64,000 nt of DNA from Azorinus chamasolen (GCA_963576725.1 OY755236.1:65335379-65399378), one strand, 5' to 3'; counted from the stretch's first letter, positions 1-11,022 are shown. Translations and numbers: made by a program. Notes: a model not told the origin generated them from the sequence alone.

Positions 1-200
1 TTTTGACGACTATAAAAGTCACTTTCTGAAACCCTTGTGATAAATAGAGCATTTGCTCCCATAGGAGCAAATGCTCTATTTATCACAAAGGTTTCAACTA
101 CAAAATTCTTAAGTTTTCCTTTTCTCTAGTTAATGCTCCTTTTCGGTAGATTTGTTCAAAGAGGTTGTATCTAAAAATAGCCTATGAGGTAAGGGGTTAA
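1..200 (-). mobile_element. TTAA MITE family C, cut by window edge
   Basis: Central palindrome GAGCATTTGCTCC-ATA-GGAGCAAATGCTC in a longer stem (GTGATAAATA..TATTTATCAC), then the C-specific flank down to CCTATGAGG and the right-hand TTAA (197-200). The other end lies outside the window. Confidence 0.75.
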
Positions 201-875
201 AGAGACAAATAGAACATCATACACTGTCATACATCTCTGCAAGTGAACACGGTTCTTGAAATGAACATTTGAACCATTACCAAAGTGACAAAGCAAAACT
301 TCATTTGCAACAAATAAAAATCTGTAAGAATATTGTACAATATACATGTAGAACAATTTGTATATGACACTGATATGAAAGTGAGACTATCACAAGCACT
401 AGTATTTGGACAGAGTGGTTTCTGCATGATATGATTATCTGTAATGATATGAACTTATCATAACCCATTACTCCATGAATATTCATGTAAAACAAGAGGG
501 CCATTGGCCCTATATCGCTCACCTGAGTTACCTTAATACATGTATATTGACATGTTAATTTTTCAGTGGACAACATTTCTAGCAGATGAAATAAGCTTAG
601 TGCACTGCTTTCACCCTTTAACTTCTGAATAAACTTGAACTGAATTCAGAACTAATACCAAGTGACTGGTTGACCAAGATCTAAACTGTTTACAACTTGT
701 GCCATTTTTGCCTTAGCTCAAAATGCCTAAAACTGGTCTTTGAGAAATTCAAATGACGTCAATAAAGCTATGCAATTATACCTTGACCCAGGTATATAGG
801 CAAATAGAGTGTTAGGCAGTACATAATGCCAGTTTTTGTGTGAAATGACCAATAAGAATATCTTTAAAAAATCGT

Positions 876-1272
876 TTAACCCTTTCCCTCATATAAAGCT
901 GTTTTTATGCATTAGCAAACAGAGTAGACTCAGATCAGACGACTCCTACGGAAGCTGTCTGATCTGGGTCTTCTCTGTTTCTTTTGACACAATATAGATC
1001 GGATTCTACAGTTTTTGTCAAAGCAAAAACTTCTCTTCAGAGAAATAATGTGTTTTACACATTAAAAATAAGAGTAGACTAGATCAGACGGCTGCTATAG
1101 AAGCTGTCTGATCAGGGTCTGCTCTTTTTACATTTGACAAGATATAGATTTGATTTTACAGTTTTTTTCAAAGCTAAAACTTCTATTTATGGCAATAACA
1201 ATTTTTTTAAGCATTAGCAAACAAGAGTAGTCCCAGATCAATTTTTGTCAAAGCAAACAGGTTAAGGGTTAA
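876..1272 (-). mobile_element. TTAA MITE with internally repeated hairpin unit
   Basis: TTAA at both ends (876-879, 1269-1272), left end TTAACCCTTTCCCTCATA as in reversed family B. Inside, a ~155-base block made of hairpin core plus a GATTYTACAGTTTTTGTCAAAGC spacer occurs twice and then a third time in part. It lies inside the Helitron-like element, so it is younger. Confidence 0.6.
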
Positions 1273-1555
1273 TAGGTGTTTAGAAATAATTCTAGCTCTA
1301 GGTGTGAATATCTGATGATAATTCAATTAAACGGGTCATTAGTATTTTTAACAATTGAAATTGAGAAGAGTTACGTCTACTGTTATAATGAAGTTATATT
1401 TACTCAGTTATTTCATTAATATCATACAAGATTCAGACATTTTAGAACTTTTTAATGTGTTGTCATCAAATTTTATAAAAAAAAGTTATATTTAAGATGC
1501 TTTTTGGGGTAGCAGACTTAATCCACAGTAGTAAGTTTAACACCTATCATTGTTA

Positions 1556-1574
1556 GGGGGGGGGGGGGGGGGGG
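1556..1574 (+). repeat. Poly(G) tract, 19 G
   Basis: Uninterrupted G run followed by ATTATC. Downstream (1579-1680) a ~52-base segment with ATCATGTTTTC and TTACCATGACTTA is imperfectly repeated twice. Confidence 0.9.
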
Positions 1575-1836
1575 ATTATCATGTTTTCTTAAGAATTACC
1601 ATGACTTATATCAGTTGGGCCATTGCATAATCATGTTTTCACAGTTTTCTTAAACATTACCATGACTTACATCAGTTGGGTTTGGACCCAGATCAAAAGT
1701 CTAGATGGTGATCATTTTCCTTGATTGGCTGAATTGTTACTTTCCTATATCTCTCACATCTAATTTGAGAGACATTGGAAGACACCATGTAACATCACTC
1801 ACACTACACCCTGGGGTTAATGGGTCAAAATGCCTT

Positions 1837-2037
1837 TAATGTTTCGTCTGCAACAAAAAGTTATTGTCATCTGCTTCAATTCTTAAAATAAACTTACTTT
1901 CATTTTTTTGCAAAAATATGGTTAAGATGACAAACAGTTTGGATCCTGATGAGACGCCGCAGTATGCGGCCTCTCATCTGGATCCAAACTGTTTGCATAG
2001 GTAATCACAGTTTCACCACTAGCATGCAAAGAGTTAA
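1837..2037 (-). mobile_element. TTAA MITE family E
   Basis: Hairpin core CAAACAGTTTGGATCC..GATGAGACGCCGC with its inverse GGATCCAAACTGTTTG, E-specific right end AGCATGCAAAGAGTTAA (TTAA 2034-2037). The left TTAA has decayed. Confidence 0.6.
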
Positions 2038-2124
2038 GAGTCATGCATTGACCTGGAGAGATTTTACTGCCCAGCAGCTGTAATCTTTGAACTGCTGCTG
2101 GTCTGCAGATCTGGAGTTGTTTAT

Positions 2125-2300
2125 TTAACCCTTAATTTCTCTCATATAAACTTGTTTTCATGCATCTGCAAACAGAGTAGACCCAGATAAGGTGGCTCCT
2201 ATAGGATCAAGGTCTGTTATTTGCTAATGGAATTTGATAGATGTTTCTATGCCTTCTAAAACAGCTACACTGATTCACCTTCAACATTTTATTATAAATA
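2125..2300 (-). mobile_element. TTAA MITE family B, decayed
   Basis: TTAACCCTTAATTTCTCTCA left end, hairpin core with one arm partly deleted, then the B-specific CTAAAACAGCTAC..CACCTTCAACATTTTATTATAA segment. No right TTAA recognised. Confidence 0.5.
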
Positions 2301-2331
2301 GTTATAAATAGAATGATACTAACACTCCAAT

Positions 2332-2389
2332 GCAGTTATCTCCCTTTGTCCCTTATGGCTATGCTGATGGGACAAGGGAAATAACTGTG
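2332..2389. repeat. Unassigned palindrome
   Basis: Arms GCAGTTATCTCCCTTTGTCCC and GGGACAAGGGAAATAACTG, spacer ~18 bases. It differs from the MITE families named here and may be a remnant of another one. Confidence 0.6.
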
Positions 2390-3429
2390 AGGAAATTACC
2401 TTTTAAGTGTTACAGATTCTGATGTTAAGTAGCATAAAACCCCAGGGTGAGACCATTTATGGCCCAGGGGTCATTATTTGAACACACCTGGTAGTGGTAT
2501 ATTAGGTGATGCTTCATACCAAATATCTTAGCTCTAGATTATGTGGTTTCAGACAAAGATTTTTAAAGGTTTCCCTATATAAGTCTATGTAAAAACTACA
2601 AGCCCCAGGGCAAGGCCATTTTTGGCCCGGGGGTCATCATTTTAACAAACTTGGTAAAGGACCATTAGATGATGCTACATACCAAATATCAAAGCTCTAG
2701 AAATTGTGGTTTCAGAGAAGAAGATTTTTAAAGATTTAAAAAAAAACCCTGTAAAAGTAGTGGGGCGGGGCCATTTTTTGCCCGGGGGTCATGATTTTAA
2801 CAAAACTGATAGAGGACATCCTAAGGTACATTTCTGTGAAATTTGGTTGAAATCCTCCCAGTGGTTTAGGAGAAGAAGTCATTTGAAATAAAAGTGAACG
2901 GACAGACGGACGGACAGACGGACGACGGACGACAGGCGGTCACAATAGCTCACCTTGAGCCTTTGGCTCAGGTGAGCTAAAAATGAAATCATGAATATTA
3001 TTTATCTGAAATTTGAACATGGGAAGTTTTGGCCATATATACAATTCCATTAGCAACAGAACAAACCCTGATCAGATGGTTCATGAAGGAGCCATCTGAA
3101 CCAGGTCTACTCTGTTTAAAAGGCATATAAGGCGTATCTATGGAGTAAAGGGATAAACAATTTATTTTGAATAATAGGGCATCTCTCTCCACTGCTTTGT
3201 TAAGCTGAATAAGTCATTCCTGCACCATAACGACATTAAACTTTACAGAAAACTAACACAGCAGCAAACAATGTAGACCCTCCTTGAGATGCTCTTTCCG
3301 TAAATCTGGGTATTTATTGTAATCAACCATCTCCCTGAATTTTTTTCTACAATGTTATCTGTCCATTTTTTCATTTTCATAACTCACTTATATATATCCT
3401 TTCCTAAAATGGAAACCGGCTAGTAGTGT

Positions 3430-4600
3430 AGACCCTGATCATCAGTTATGGGTTCTGACTAAGTTTCATGAAGATTGGACAAAAAATGTGACCACTAGAT
3501 CGTTAACGAGATTTTCTGTTTGGCCTAGTGACCTAGTTTTTGACCCCACGTGACCCACTTTCAAACTCGTCTAAAATTCCATCAAGACAATCATTCTGAT
3601 TAAGTTTCATGAAGATAGGACAAAAAATGTGACCACTAGAGTATTCACAAGGCTGTCTACTGTTTGACCTAGTGACCTAGTTTTTGACCCCATGTGACCT
3701 ACCTTCAAACTCGTCGGAGATTTTATCAAAACAATTATTCTGATAAAGTTTCATGAAGATTGGGGCTGAAAATGTGAGACCTCTAGAGTGTTCACAAGGT
3801 CATTCTACTATTTGACCTGGTGACCTGGTTTTTCACCCATATGACCCACTTTCGAACTCGATAAAGATTTTATCAGGACAATCATTCCGACAAAGTTTCA
3901 TAAAGATTGGGCTGAAAATGTGACCTCTAGAATGTTCAGAAGGTTATTCTACTATTTAACCTGGAGACCTAGTTTTTGACCCAACATGACCCACTTTCCA
4001 ACTCATCAGAGATTTTATCAAGACAATCATTCTGACAGTTTCATGAAGAGTGGGCTGAAAATGTGACTTCTAGAGTGTTCACAAGCTTATTCTACTATTT
4101 GACCTGGTGACCTAGTTTTTGACCCAACATAATCCACTTTCGAACTCATCCGAGATTTTATCAGGACAATCATTCTGAAAAAGTTTTATGAAAAGTAGGC
4201 TTGAAAATGTGACCTCTAGTGTTCACAAGGTTATTCTACTATTTGACCTGGTGACCTCGTTTTTGACCCCTTATGACCCACTTTCCAACTAGTCCAAGAG
4301 TTAATCTGGACAATCATTCTGACAAACTTTCATGAAGATTGGGCTGAAAATGTGACCTCTAGAGTATTCACAAGGTTATTCCATTATTTGACCTGGTGAC
4401 CTAGTTTTTAACCCCACATGACCCACTTTCGAATTTGTCCGCGATTTTATCAAGACAATCATTCTGACCAAGTTTCATGAAGATTGGATTAAAATTGTGA
4501 TCACTAGCATGTTCATAAGCAAATTGTTGATGATGCACGACGGACGCTGGTCATTCAAGTCTCCCAAAAACTCACCCTGAGCTTTGCTCATGTGAGCTAA
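3430..4600 (+). mobile_element. Helitron-like element: eight 145-base units and 3' hairpin
   Basis: Units with AAGTTTCATGAAGATTGG start near 3461, 3602, 3746, 3892, 4036, 4181, 4326 and 4470, so the period is about 145. Each holds GTGACCTCTAGA..TTGACCTGGTGACCTAGTTTTTGACC. It ends with GACGGACGC and the hairpin CTCACCCTGAGC/GCTCATGTGAGCT (4571-4598), as in the 490-2980 element. The 5' end is not identified. The next bases to ~4666 are the end of a reversed TTAA MITE (..AACAGGGAAAGG). The stretch 3157-3429 shows only a decayed half hairpin near 3265-3320. Confidence 0.65.
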
Positions 4601-4709
4601 TAAAAATTCAGCTAATACATATTCATGATGTTATTATTTTTTACACGAATATTCAACAGGGAAAGGTTTCAATATGCTAAAGGTTACAGTCATGCTTCAC
4701 AACCAGACA

Positions 4710-5007
4710 AAATTACTCCATGAATATTCATGCAAGTAATAATGACATCATGAATATTAATTAGAATAAATTTTCTAATGGCATATTAACACATGAATAG
4801 TTGGTCATGGCAGAATCTGTAGAATCATATCTATATTATTTCATAAGCAAACACAGCAGACCCTAATCAGACAGCTCCTACAGGAGCCATCTGATCTGTG
4901 TCTAATCTGTTTGCAAAGGCGTAGAAAGGTATATTTGTCTGTGGTCTATTTATCTGTGTCTTCTCTGTGTGCAAAGGCATAGAAAGGTGTATTTATGGAA
5001 GCAAGGG
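4710..5007 (+). mobile_element. TTAA MITE family A with duplicated right arm
   Basis: ATTACTCCATGAATATTCAT left end, CATAAGCAAACACAGCAG core and full inverse arm. The segment from GTCTACTCTGTTTGC to GGTATATTT is then partly repeated (4930-5000). The TTAA ends are degraded. From 5008 to 5458 there is only A+T-rich sequence with nothing I recognise. Confidence 0.6.
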
Positions 5008-5458
5008 CTACTCAAACAAAACAGAAGATATGATTTAAAGGATCATTATAAATAAAAACGTTGAAATTTGATGCTTTAAATTCACAACCACTGCTAAACA
5101 AAAGCAAATTTATAAAGATGAGTCTGCCTACATCATTTAAAGGATAATGTTACATTTTCAGCTTGCTAAAAACTGGGCATATAACTTTTAATTCATAGTT
5201 CCACTCTAATTAAAACTCTGGTTAAGATTAAAATATGTATTCAAATTACAGATAAATTAAGAATTACTATATCTACATAATTTAAGGATTTAATATTCTA
5301 TCACAGATTTTGAGTGTTTATGTAGGTTTAAATTAACAATGTGGTGTTTATGTAGGTTAAATTAACTAATGTAATAAACCTTACTTTCTATGTCAAGTAA
5401 TAATTTATTTATTTCTCCTTTACATGAATATCTACTGCAGAAATTTATATGCTCCCTT

Positions 5459-5640
5459 TTCAACCCTTTGATTGTGGGAAATATGTGTACTGGCATTTGT
5501 AAACAATGTAGACCAAGATCAGATAGTTTCAAGAGCCCATTGATCAGGGTATGCATTGCTTGTCATCAGAAATCCTCAAGCAAATTCAATCATGTCAAAC
5601 TGAATGGACTCTCCTTCAACAGGGATGCCAAATACACTCT
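5459..5640 (+). mobile_element. TTAA MITE family F, no intact ends
   Basis: AACCCTTTGATTGTGGG left end, core TTTGTAAACAATGTAGACC..GATCAGGGTATGCATTGCTTGTC, then the F-specific CAAACTGAATGGACT stretch. The right end has decayed near a region rich in CAAATACAC. Confidence 0.5.
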
Positions 5641-5729
5641 AGAAACATTTTCTAATAATGCTCCTTAAATGTAACTCACAACTCAAACATACATTTACAT
5701 GTACAGCTAAACACATCAACTAGCATGTT

Positions 5730-5911
5730 ACCTGGTGATAATTTATGTATTTTATAATGGCATTATGAACAAGGCAGATTTTGATCATGACAGAAACTGC
5801 ATAATCAGATCTATATTTTATAAGCAGACAGCTCCTATAAGAGTCTTCTAATCTGGGTCTACTGTTTGCATAGGCATCAAAAGGTGGGTCTATTAGATAA
5901 AGGGGTAAATG
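5730..5911 (+). mobile_element. TTAA MITE family A, part of left hairpin arm lost
   Basis: Has TATAATGGCATTATGAACA..GCAGAAACTGCATAATCAG, then a shortened left arm (AAGCAGACAGCTCC) against a fuller right arm, ending ATTAGATAAAGGGGTAAA. Confidence 0.5.
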
Positions 5912-5970
5912 GTCTATACTGCTAAAAGTATCAAGCACATGTATCATCATCAGGTTTAGGTATGAGTTTC

Positions 5971-6071
5971 TTAACTCTTGACATGCTAGCTATGAATTTA
6001 CAATTACCATAACTGTGCAAACAGATTGGATTCAAATGAGATGCTAAGTAACTCTACATCTCATCAGTTAA
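5971..6071 (+). mobile_element. TTAA MITE family E, left half
   Basis: TTAACTCTTGACATGCTAG and the first arm (CAAACAGATTGGATTCAAATGAGATGC) are present. It stops at CATCTCATCAG, where a family B copy begins at a TTAA. Confidence 0.5.
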
Positions 6072-6318
6072 CCCTTTCCCTCATGTAAACGCGTTTTTCA
6101 CGCACCGGCAAACAGAGAAGACCCAGATCAGACGGCTCCTCTAGGAGCCGTCTGATCAGGGTCTGCTCTGTTTGCTAATGGACTTTGATATATCTGGGTT
6201 TTTTTCTTTCTTAAAGGGCTACAATGTTCCAACTTCCATATTTCATTATAACTATTTTGTCCATGTATATTCAGTAGGTATTGAATTTTGTAATAAACGC
6301 AGAACAGGGAAAGGGTTC
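6068..6318 (-). mobile_element. TTAA MITE family B
   Basis: TTAACCCTTTCCCTCATGTA left end, near-perfect core GCAAACAGAGAAGACCCAGATC..CTCTAGGAG..GATCAGGGTCTGC, B-specific internal segment and AACAGGGAAAGGGTTCA right end (TTAA mutated). From 6319 to 6740 I see no repeat or gene. Confidence 0.7.
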
Positions 6319-6740
6319 AGCACTGCATCAGACCACTTTAGCCAAGGACGTTTACTTAGTGTGCTAAGAGTTGCTGAATCAATGACATGTCACTGGGGAA
6401 TATATGTTTGATTCAAAAAGATATAAACCAACTCTATCAAGACAAAAGAATGTTTGACAACCCGAGGAGTTTCATTAAATTCTTCTACAGAGCTGTATGT
6501 GAATATGTGCCAGATCCTGATAGGATTACAAACAAATCTATTCCCATATTTTTTGATAAGGATAATATTTGAAAAACCTTCTGAAATCAATGGTATCCTA
6601 ACCTGTCTCTAATTGTCCATCTCAGTGAAATATCAAACTGTGGTGAAAATCAGAATAAATGGACTGCAAAGGAACAAAGGTATACCTTGTATGCTTAGAA
6701 AATAGAAATCAATCTAGCAAATCTGAATTTTAATTGCATC

Positions 6741-7400
6741 TTAATCCTTTACTCCATGAATATTATCATCTTAATCCTTTATTCCATGAATACTCACATA
6801 AGAAATAATGACATCATGAGAATTAATTGCATTCATTTTTAAAATGGCATACAATCACAGGAGTTTTTGGCCCTGGCAGAAATTGAAGCATCAGATCTAC
6901 ATTATTTCATAAGCAACAAGATGGCCTTTGACCCTGAATGATGACCTTGATATTGACAATCTCAAAATGTGCAGCTTCATGAGATACACATGCATGCCAA
7001 ATATCAAGTCTCTATCTCTACTGGTTCAAAAGTTATGGCCAATGTTAAAGTCGGTGATTTGACCTATATATTTGACCTCTGACCTTGAAGGATGACACTG
7101 AACTTGACATGTCACCCCTAAATATGTGCGGCTTTATGAGATACATATACATGCCATATATCAAGTCTCTATATGTACTGGCTCAAAAGTTATGACCAAT
7201 GTTAAAGTTGGTGACAAACAAACAAACAAACAGACAGGGCAAAAACAATATGCACCCCAGATCTGATCTTGGGGGGCATAACAGATCGGGGGCATAAAAA
7301 GAGCAGACTCTGATCAGACAGGTCCTATATGAGCCATCTGATCTGGTTCTTCCCTGTGTGCGAGTGCTTAAAAAGGCGTATCTATGTAGTAAAGGATTAA
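6741..7400 (+). mobile_element. TTAA MITE family A, split by a Helitron-like element
   Basis: TTAA at 6741 and 7397. The left end TTAATCCTTTACTCCATGAA is itself duplicated 30 bases on. The element runs to CATTTCATAAGCA, is interrupted (6918-7298), and resumes at AAAGAGCAGACTCTGATCAGAC through the second arm to AAAGGATTAA. The two pieces fit the consensus with almost no loss. Confidence 0.75.
6918..7298 (+). mobile_element. Helitron-like element, two 165-base units
   Basis: Starts ACAAGATGGCC. Two units each contain ACCTTGA..TGTGC-GCTT-ATGAGATACA and ATCAAGTCTCTAT..CAAAAGTTATG. Then a (CAAA)n tract, CAGACAGG, and the 3' hairpin TATGCACCCCAGATC/GATCTTGGGGGGCATA. Both ends are defined by the MITE it interrupts. 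Confidence 0.65.
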
Positions 7401-7936
7401 ACCTGACTTATAAACCTTTCAAAATTCTAAAAAAGAAATGGGAACCTCTTCACATGGGTTTATTAATGACAAATGACTATCTCTGTATAACAATGTTCAA
7501 CTTATGTTTAAAAATATATCTAATACTGTCAAACTATAGCAGTCAGTGTAACAATACAACACAAGATACCAAGCTGCATTTTTTTTTCATCCAATATACT
7601 TTTATCCTCAAAAACTACAAAAATATATTAGCACTGAGATTCAGTGGTCTATCCAGAAAATTTAACAACTTTTCTGTTGCTATTTATGGTGATAATGACT
7701 ACAATAATGATGATGCTGCTGGCTGATGAGCAGCTGGTGGCTGCAGTACAGGGTTGAGACAATGAGGATTAATGTATACAAAAACATTGATTCCCATGAA
7801 AATTTAATGTTCAAATAAATCCCTCAACAAGTTCCTGATGAATTAATTGTTCTCTACAAATTAATGCACAGATACAGTGGCACATGAAATATGTAAAATA
7901 CTTCATGAGCAGATATTTCTGAATAATGTGTTTTCC
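7401..7936. other. Stretch without recognisable feature
   Basis: A+T-rich unique-looking sequence. A 122-codon open frame here has no sequence features of a protein and no splice context. Confidence 0.5.
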
Positions 7937-8383
7937 AGACCAAGGGGATATGGATAAGAGAGTCATCACTGTGTATGCATACTTCATGACCGAGGGGATA
8001 TGGATAAGAGAGTTATCACTGTGTATGCATACTTCATGGTGGAGGGGATATGGATAAGAGAGTTATCACTGTGTATGCATACTTCATGACCGAGGGGATA
8101 TGGATAAGAGAGTTATCACTGTGTATGCATACTTCATGGTGGAGGGGATATGGATAAGAGAGTTATCACTGTGTATGCATACTTCATGACCGAGGGGATA
8201 TGGATAAGAGAGTTATCACTGTGTATGCATACTTCATGGTGGAGGGGATATGGATAAGAGAGTTATCACTGTGTATGCATACTTCATGGTGGAGGGGATA
8301 TGGATAAGAGTCATCACTGTGTATGCATACTTCATGGTGGAGGGGATATGGATAAGAGTCATCACTGTATGCATACTTCATGG
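7937..8383 (+). repeat. Minisatellite, 50-base unit, ~9 copies
   Basis: Unit GAGGGGATATGGATAAGAGA-GTTATCACTGTGTATGCATACTTCATG plus a 4-5 base linker that reads either GACC or GTGG. The two linkers alternate over copies 2-7, giving a 100-base higher-order period. The last copies are 2-4 bases shorter. The nearby 8384-8636 region holds only a faint decayed hairpin. Confidence 0.9.
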
Positions 8384-8636
8384 CCAAACTATAGAAGCAT
8401 CAAGCCTGTAACTACCCTTCATATAATTCTCTCCACCAAATTGTAAAGATGAAAGAGTTATTTCAGAATGATTTTAAAAATACACACCTCATTTTGAAAA
8501 TAAGCATAAACCCTAATTAAACTGTTTCTTCAATCTGATCTCAGTCTGCACTAGTTGCCTAGATATGTCTGGTCAAATGACAAATGTTCAGATAAAGTGG
8601 TACACGCTAGTATACAGGAGAAGGGCATGTTCATAA

Positions 8637-8838
8637 AATACTCTCTTAACCGGCTGTTAAATTTAGTATGAATATCGGTCTTGGAAGCAGGTGGCAGCTT
8701 AATGCAGTGTGAAAGTCATGCAGAAAGCTCCTCTAGGAGCTTTCTGCATGACTTTCACTCTGCATTAAGCAGCCACCTGCCTAAAAGTATCTAAATTCTT
8801 ATCTACTAGAATTCCAGTTAAGAGAGGTTATACTGTAC
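8637..8838. mobile_element. Palindromic MITE, D2 type
   Basis: Inner arms CAGGTGGCAGCTTAATGCAG..GCAGAAAGCTCC and their inverse (8689-8782), centre TCTA. Outer ends CTCTCTTAACCGG and CCAGTTAAGAGAGGTTA, then TACTGTA, resemble Tc1/mariner-type family D. Confidence 0.7.
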
Positions 8839-8924
8839 ATTCTAATTGAAATGCTTGCAATCTAAAATATCTGCACTGATTTAATACAACTGAATGTCTT
8901 TAAAGTGACCATTCCGTAATTAAA

Positions 8925-9050
8925 CATGGATGTCTTTGAAAGAAGGAGATTGCTTAACGCAAAATGGAAAAAAAGCAGAAAGCTTCTATAGGAGCTACCT
9001 GAATAACTTTCATCCTGCATTTATCTATCATCTATCTCCTAGACTGATAA
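8925..9050. mobile_element. D2 palindrome, decayed
   Basis: GATTGCTTAACGCAAAATGG..GCAGAAAGCTTCTATAGGAGC with a degraded right arm ACTTTCATCCTGCATT. From 9051 to 9506 there is nothing I recognise. Confidence 0.45.
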
Positions 9051-9506
9051 CTAGACTTCTTTTAAATGATCGTGTTTGAGAATGAAATAATATAAATTTG
9101 ATTCCAGTTTTTGCTATGGTTAAAATTTACTTTAATCACTATATCATCGTAAATATTCAATTTCTGCAAATGATAGTAAGTTATTATTTGCTGCGTGAAT
9201 GCTCTTTAGGTAAAGGTTTAATACTACTAATGAGATTACTGGTTGTTATTGTTATGGATTAGACAAATATCAACACTGAATATAATGTTGACAGGAAAAA
9301 CACATAGTTCGTTTCTGTTTACAGCTCATTGTGCTTCATTAATGGGGCTATCATAATAAGTCTAAATAATAAATCCATAATAAATCCATATAATAAGTGT
9401 CTATGTAAATAAAGGCAAAGCATAGAAAACCAAAAAAGCAATGATTTGCAAAATTTAAATAAATGTTAGAGATTCTGTAAAACTGTTTCACAGCAATCTA
9501 AAATAC

Positions 9507-9673
9507 AGTAAAACCCCTCTATTACGACCACCAAACACTAGTTCTGGGTCCTAAAGGCAAGATGAAGCTTAATGCAGTATGAACTACTTTCATTCTGCAT
9601 TAAGTAACCACCTGCATTTAAACATCAATTTTAATTCACAAAGTGATATCTTCAGAAGGGATTTACTGTTACA
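9507..9673. mobile_element. Family D MITE
   Basis: TACAGTAAAACCCCTCTATTA left end and GGGATTTACTGTTA right end. Inner arms GAAGCTTAATGCAGTATGAA and TTTCATTCTGCATTAAG flank a shortened loop. Confidence 0.55.
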
Positions 9674-9904
9674 GCTAGAGATATGTGCGTACATAGGTGT
9701 AACTAGGTATTATGACAAAAGTGATCAGCTGTAGGATAAAGGCTATAAAAATAAGTAAATTGATTTTTGTTTTGGAAAAATATCAGTAGACAATATACTA
9801 TGATATGTGTAATCATATTCAAAATATCAATCCATTATTAAAGAACATACCTGTACAATGAAAACTGGATTATTCGAACACTCAAATACGTATCATTATT
9901 GATT

Positions 9905-10040
9905 TTGAACACAAATGGTAGCTTAATGCAGTGGGAAAGTCTTGCAGAAAGCTCCTCTAGGAGCTTTCTGCCTAACTTTCACCATGCATTAAGCAGCCAC
10001 CTGCCTACAAAGATAAACATTCTTCATTACTAAAATTTTG
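9905..10040. mobile_element. D2 palindrome
   Basis: Arms GTAGCTTAATGCAGTGGGAAAG..GAAAGCTCC / GGAGCTTTCTG..CTTTCACCATGCATTAAGCAGC, centre TCTA. Outer ends are degraded. Confidence 0.6.
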
Positions 10041-10101
10041 TAGTATAAAGTTTTTAACTGCATTTAGTACATGTCAATACCAGAAATAATGATATAGTAA
10101 C

Positions 10102-10553
10102 CTTTTGAAAGAGGAAATATGCATATTGACATCTGCAACAGTGTAGACCAAGATCAGAAGACTCCTACAGGAGCTCTCTGATGAGGGTATGCACAGTTTG
10201 TTATACAGAACCCTCTAGAAAATTAAAGCATTCATACAGAATGAACTCAAAAAGTTAACCCTTTCCCTGTTCTATGATCATTTCAAATTTCAATACCTAC
10301 TGAATATTCATGGACAAAATAGTCATAATGAAAAATGGAAGGTGGAACATTGTAATCATTTCTGAAAGTAAAGAAACCGATTTATCAATATCCATTTGGC
10401 AAACGGAGCAGACCCTGATCAGACGGTACCTACAGGAGCCATCTGATATGGATCTACTATGTTTGCAAATGTGGGAAAACGCGTTTATATGAAGGAAAGG
10501 GTATAACACGGACGTGCCAGTCCACTTTAAATATTCAGCATTCAAAAGGTTAA
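10102..10553 (+). mobile_element. TTAA MITE family F, interrupted by family B
   Basis: The F left piece has core CAACAGTGTAGACC..GGGTATGCACAGTTTG, then GAATGAACTCAAAAAG. It resumes after 10505 with GTGCCAGTCCACTTTAAATA and ends CATTCAAAAGGTTAA (TTAA 10550-10553). Compared with the copy at 12481-12685, the two parts are contiguous. Confidence 0.65.
10255..10505 (+). mobile_element. TTAA MITE family B, nested
   Basis: TTAACCCTTTCCCTGTTCTA to AAGGAAAGGGTATAA. Full B internal segment and core GCAAACGGAGCAGACCCTGATC..GGATCTACTATGTTTGC. Sits at a TTAA inside the family F copy. Confidence 0.75.
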
Positions 10554-10744
10554 GGTAATTGTAGATATTACGTCAATCAAAACTAGGATTCTCAGAAGGT
10601 GCAATTCATCAACAAACTTTCATTCAACTTTTCAAATCACCAGTATTCTCATACATAAACCTATGCATACCTATACATTGTACATGTTTTCTTGTATATC
10701 CATATTTCTAAATAGTCAAATCAAAACAATACAATCTGTTCTAG

Positions 10745-11022
10745 TTAACCCTTTCCCCCATAATATTAATTTATGAATTATTATACATGTACTACATGAA
10801 TATTCATGGACTGAATATTTATGTACAATTCATGTACAATTAGTCAATTACGCATTAACAATGAAATTTTTGGCTGTGACAGAAACTTCCGAATCAGATT
10901 TATATCACTCCATAAGCAAAAAGAGCAGACCCTGATCACAAAGCTTCTACAGGAGCTGTCTGATTTGGGTCTACTCTGTTTGCAAAGGTGCCGCAAATCG
11001 TCTTTATGAGAGAAAGGGTTAA
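10745..11022 (+). mobile_element. TTAA MITE, A-like, complete
   Basis: TTAA at 10745-10748 and 11019-11022, left end TTAACCCTTTCCCCCATAAT. Contains CATGAATATTCATGGAC, CCATAAGCAAAAAGAGCAG and the inverse core, ending GAGAGAAAGGGTTAA. Confidence 0.75.

Larger units (their letters stand above)
490..2980 (+). mobile_element. Helitron-like 'ACAAGAG' element with nested MITEs
   Basis: 5' end ACAAGAG then the perfect hairpin GGGCCATTGGCCC. The 3' part has three ~155-base units (from ~2436, ~2592 and ~2745, each with CCCAGGG..GGCCATTT..GGGGGTCAT), a GACGGACAGACGG tract (2895-2935) and a 3' hairpin AGCTCACCTTGAGCC/GGCTCAGGTGAGCT (2947-2978). The same order (5' hairpin, tandem array, simple repeat, 3' hairpin) is known from bivalve 'pearl' and Helitron-associated repeats. 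Boundaries are fixed to ~10 bases by the interrupted family A MITE. No coding capacity. Confidence 0.6.
462..3156 (+). mobile_element. TTAA MITE family A, split by a 2.5 kb Helitron-like element
   Basis: Left piece (462-489) reads TAACCCATTACTCCATGAA; the rest resumes at ~2983 with ATCATGAATATT and continues through the hairpin core to GGAGTAAAGGGATAA (3156). The two pieces join in the correct order, which proves insertion of the intervening DNA. The stretch 201-461 before it holds nothing I recognise. Confidence 0.7.

Noticed and set aside
7358..7726. 122-codon plus-strand open frame
   Set aside because: Starts in the right end of a family A MITE and continues in low-complexity A+T-rich DNA with no domain or splice context.
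7937..8383. CRISPR-like array
   Set aside because: Units are directly contiguous with 4-5 base linkers, no spacers and no cas genes, in a eukaryotic context; it is a minisatellite.
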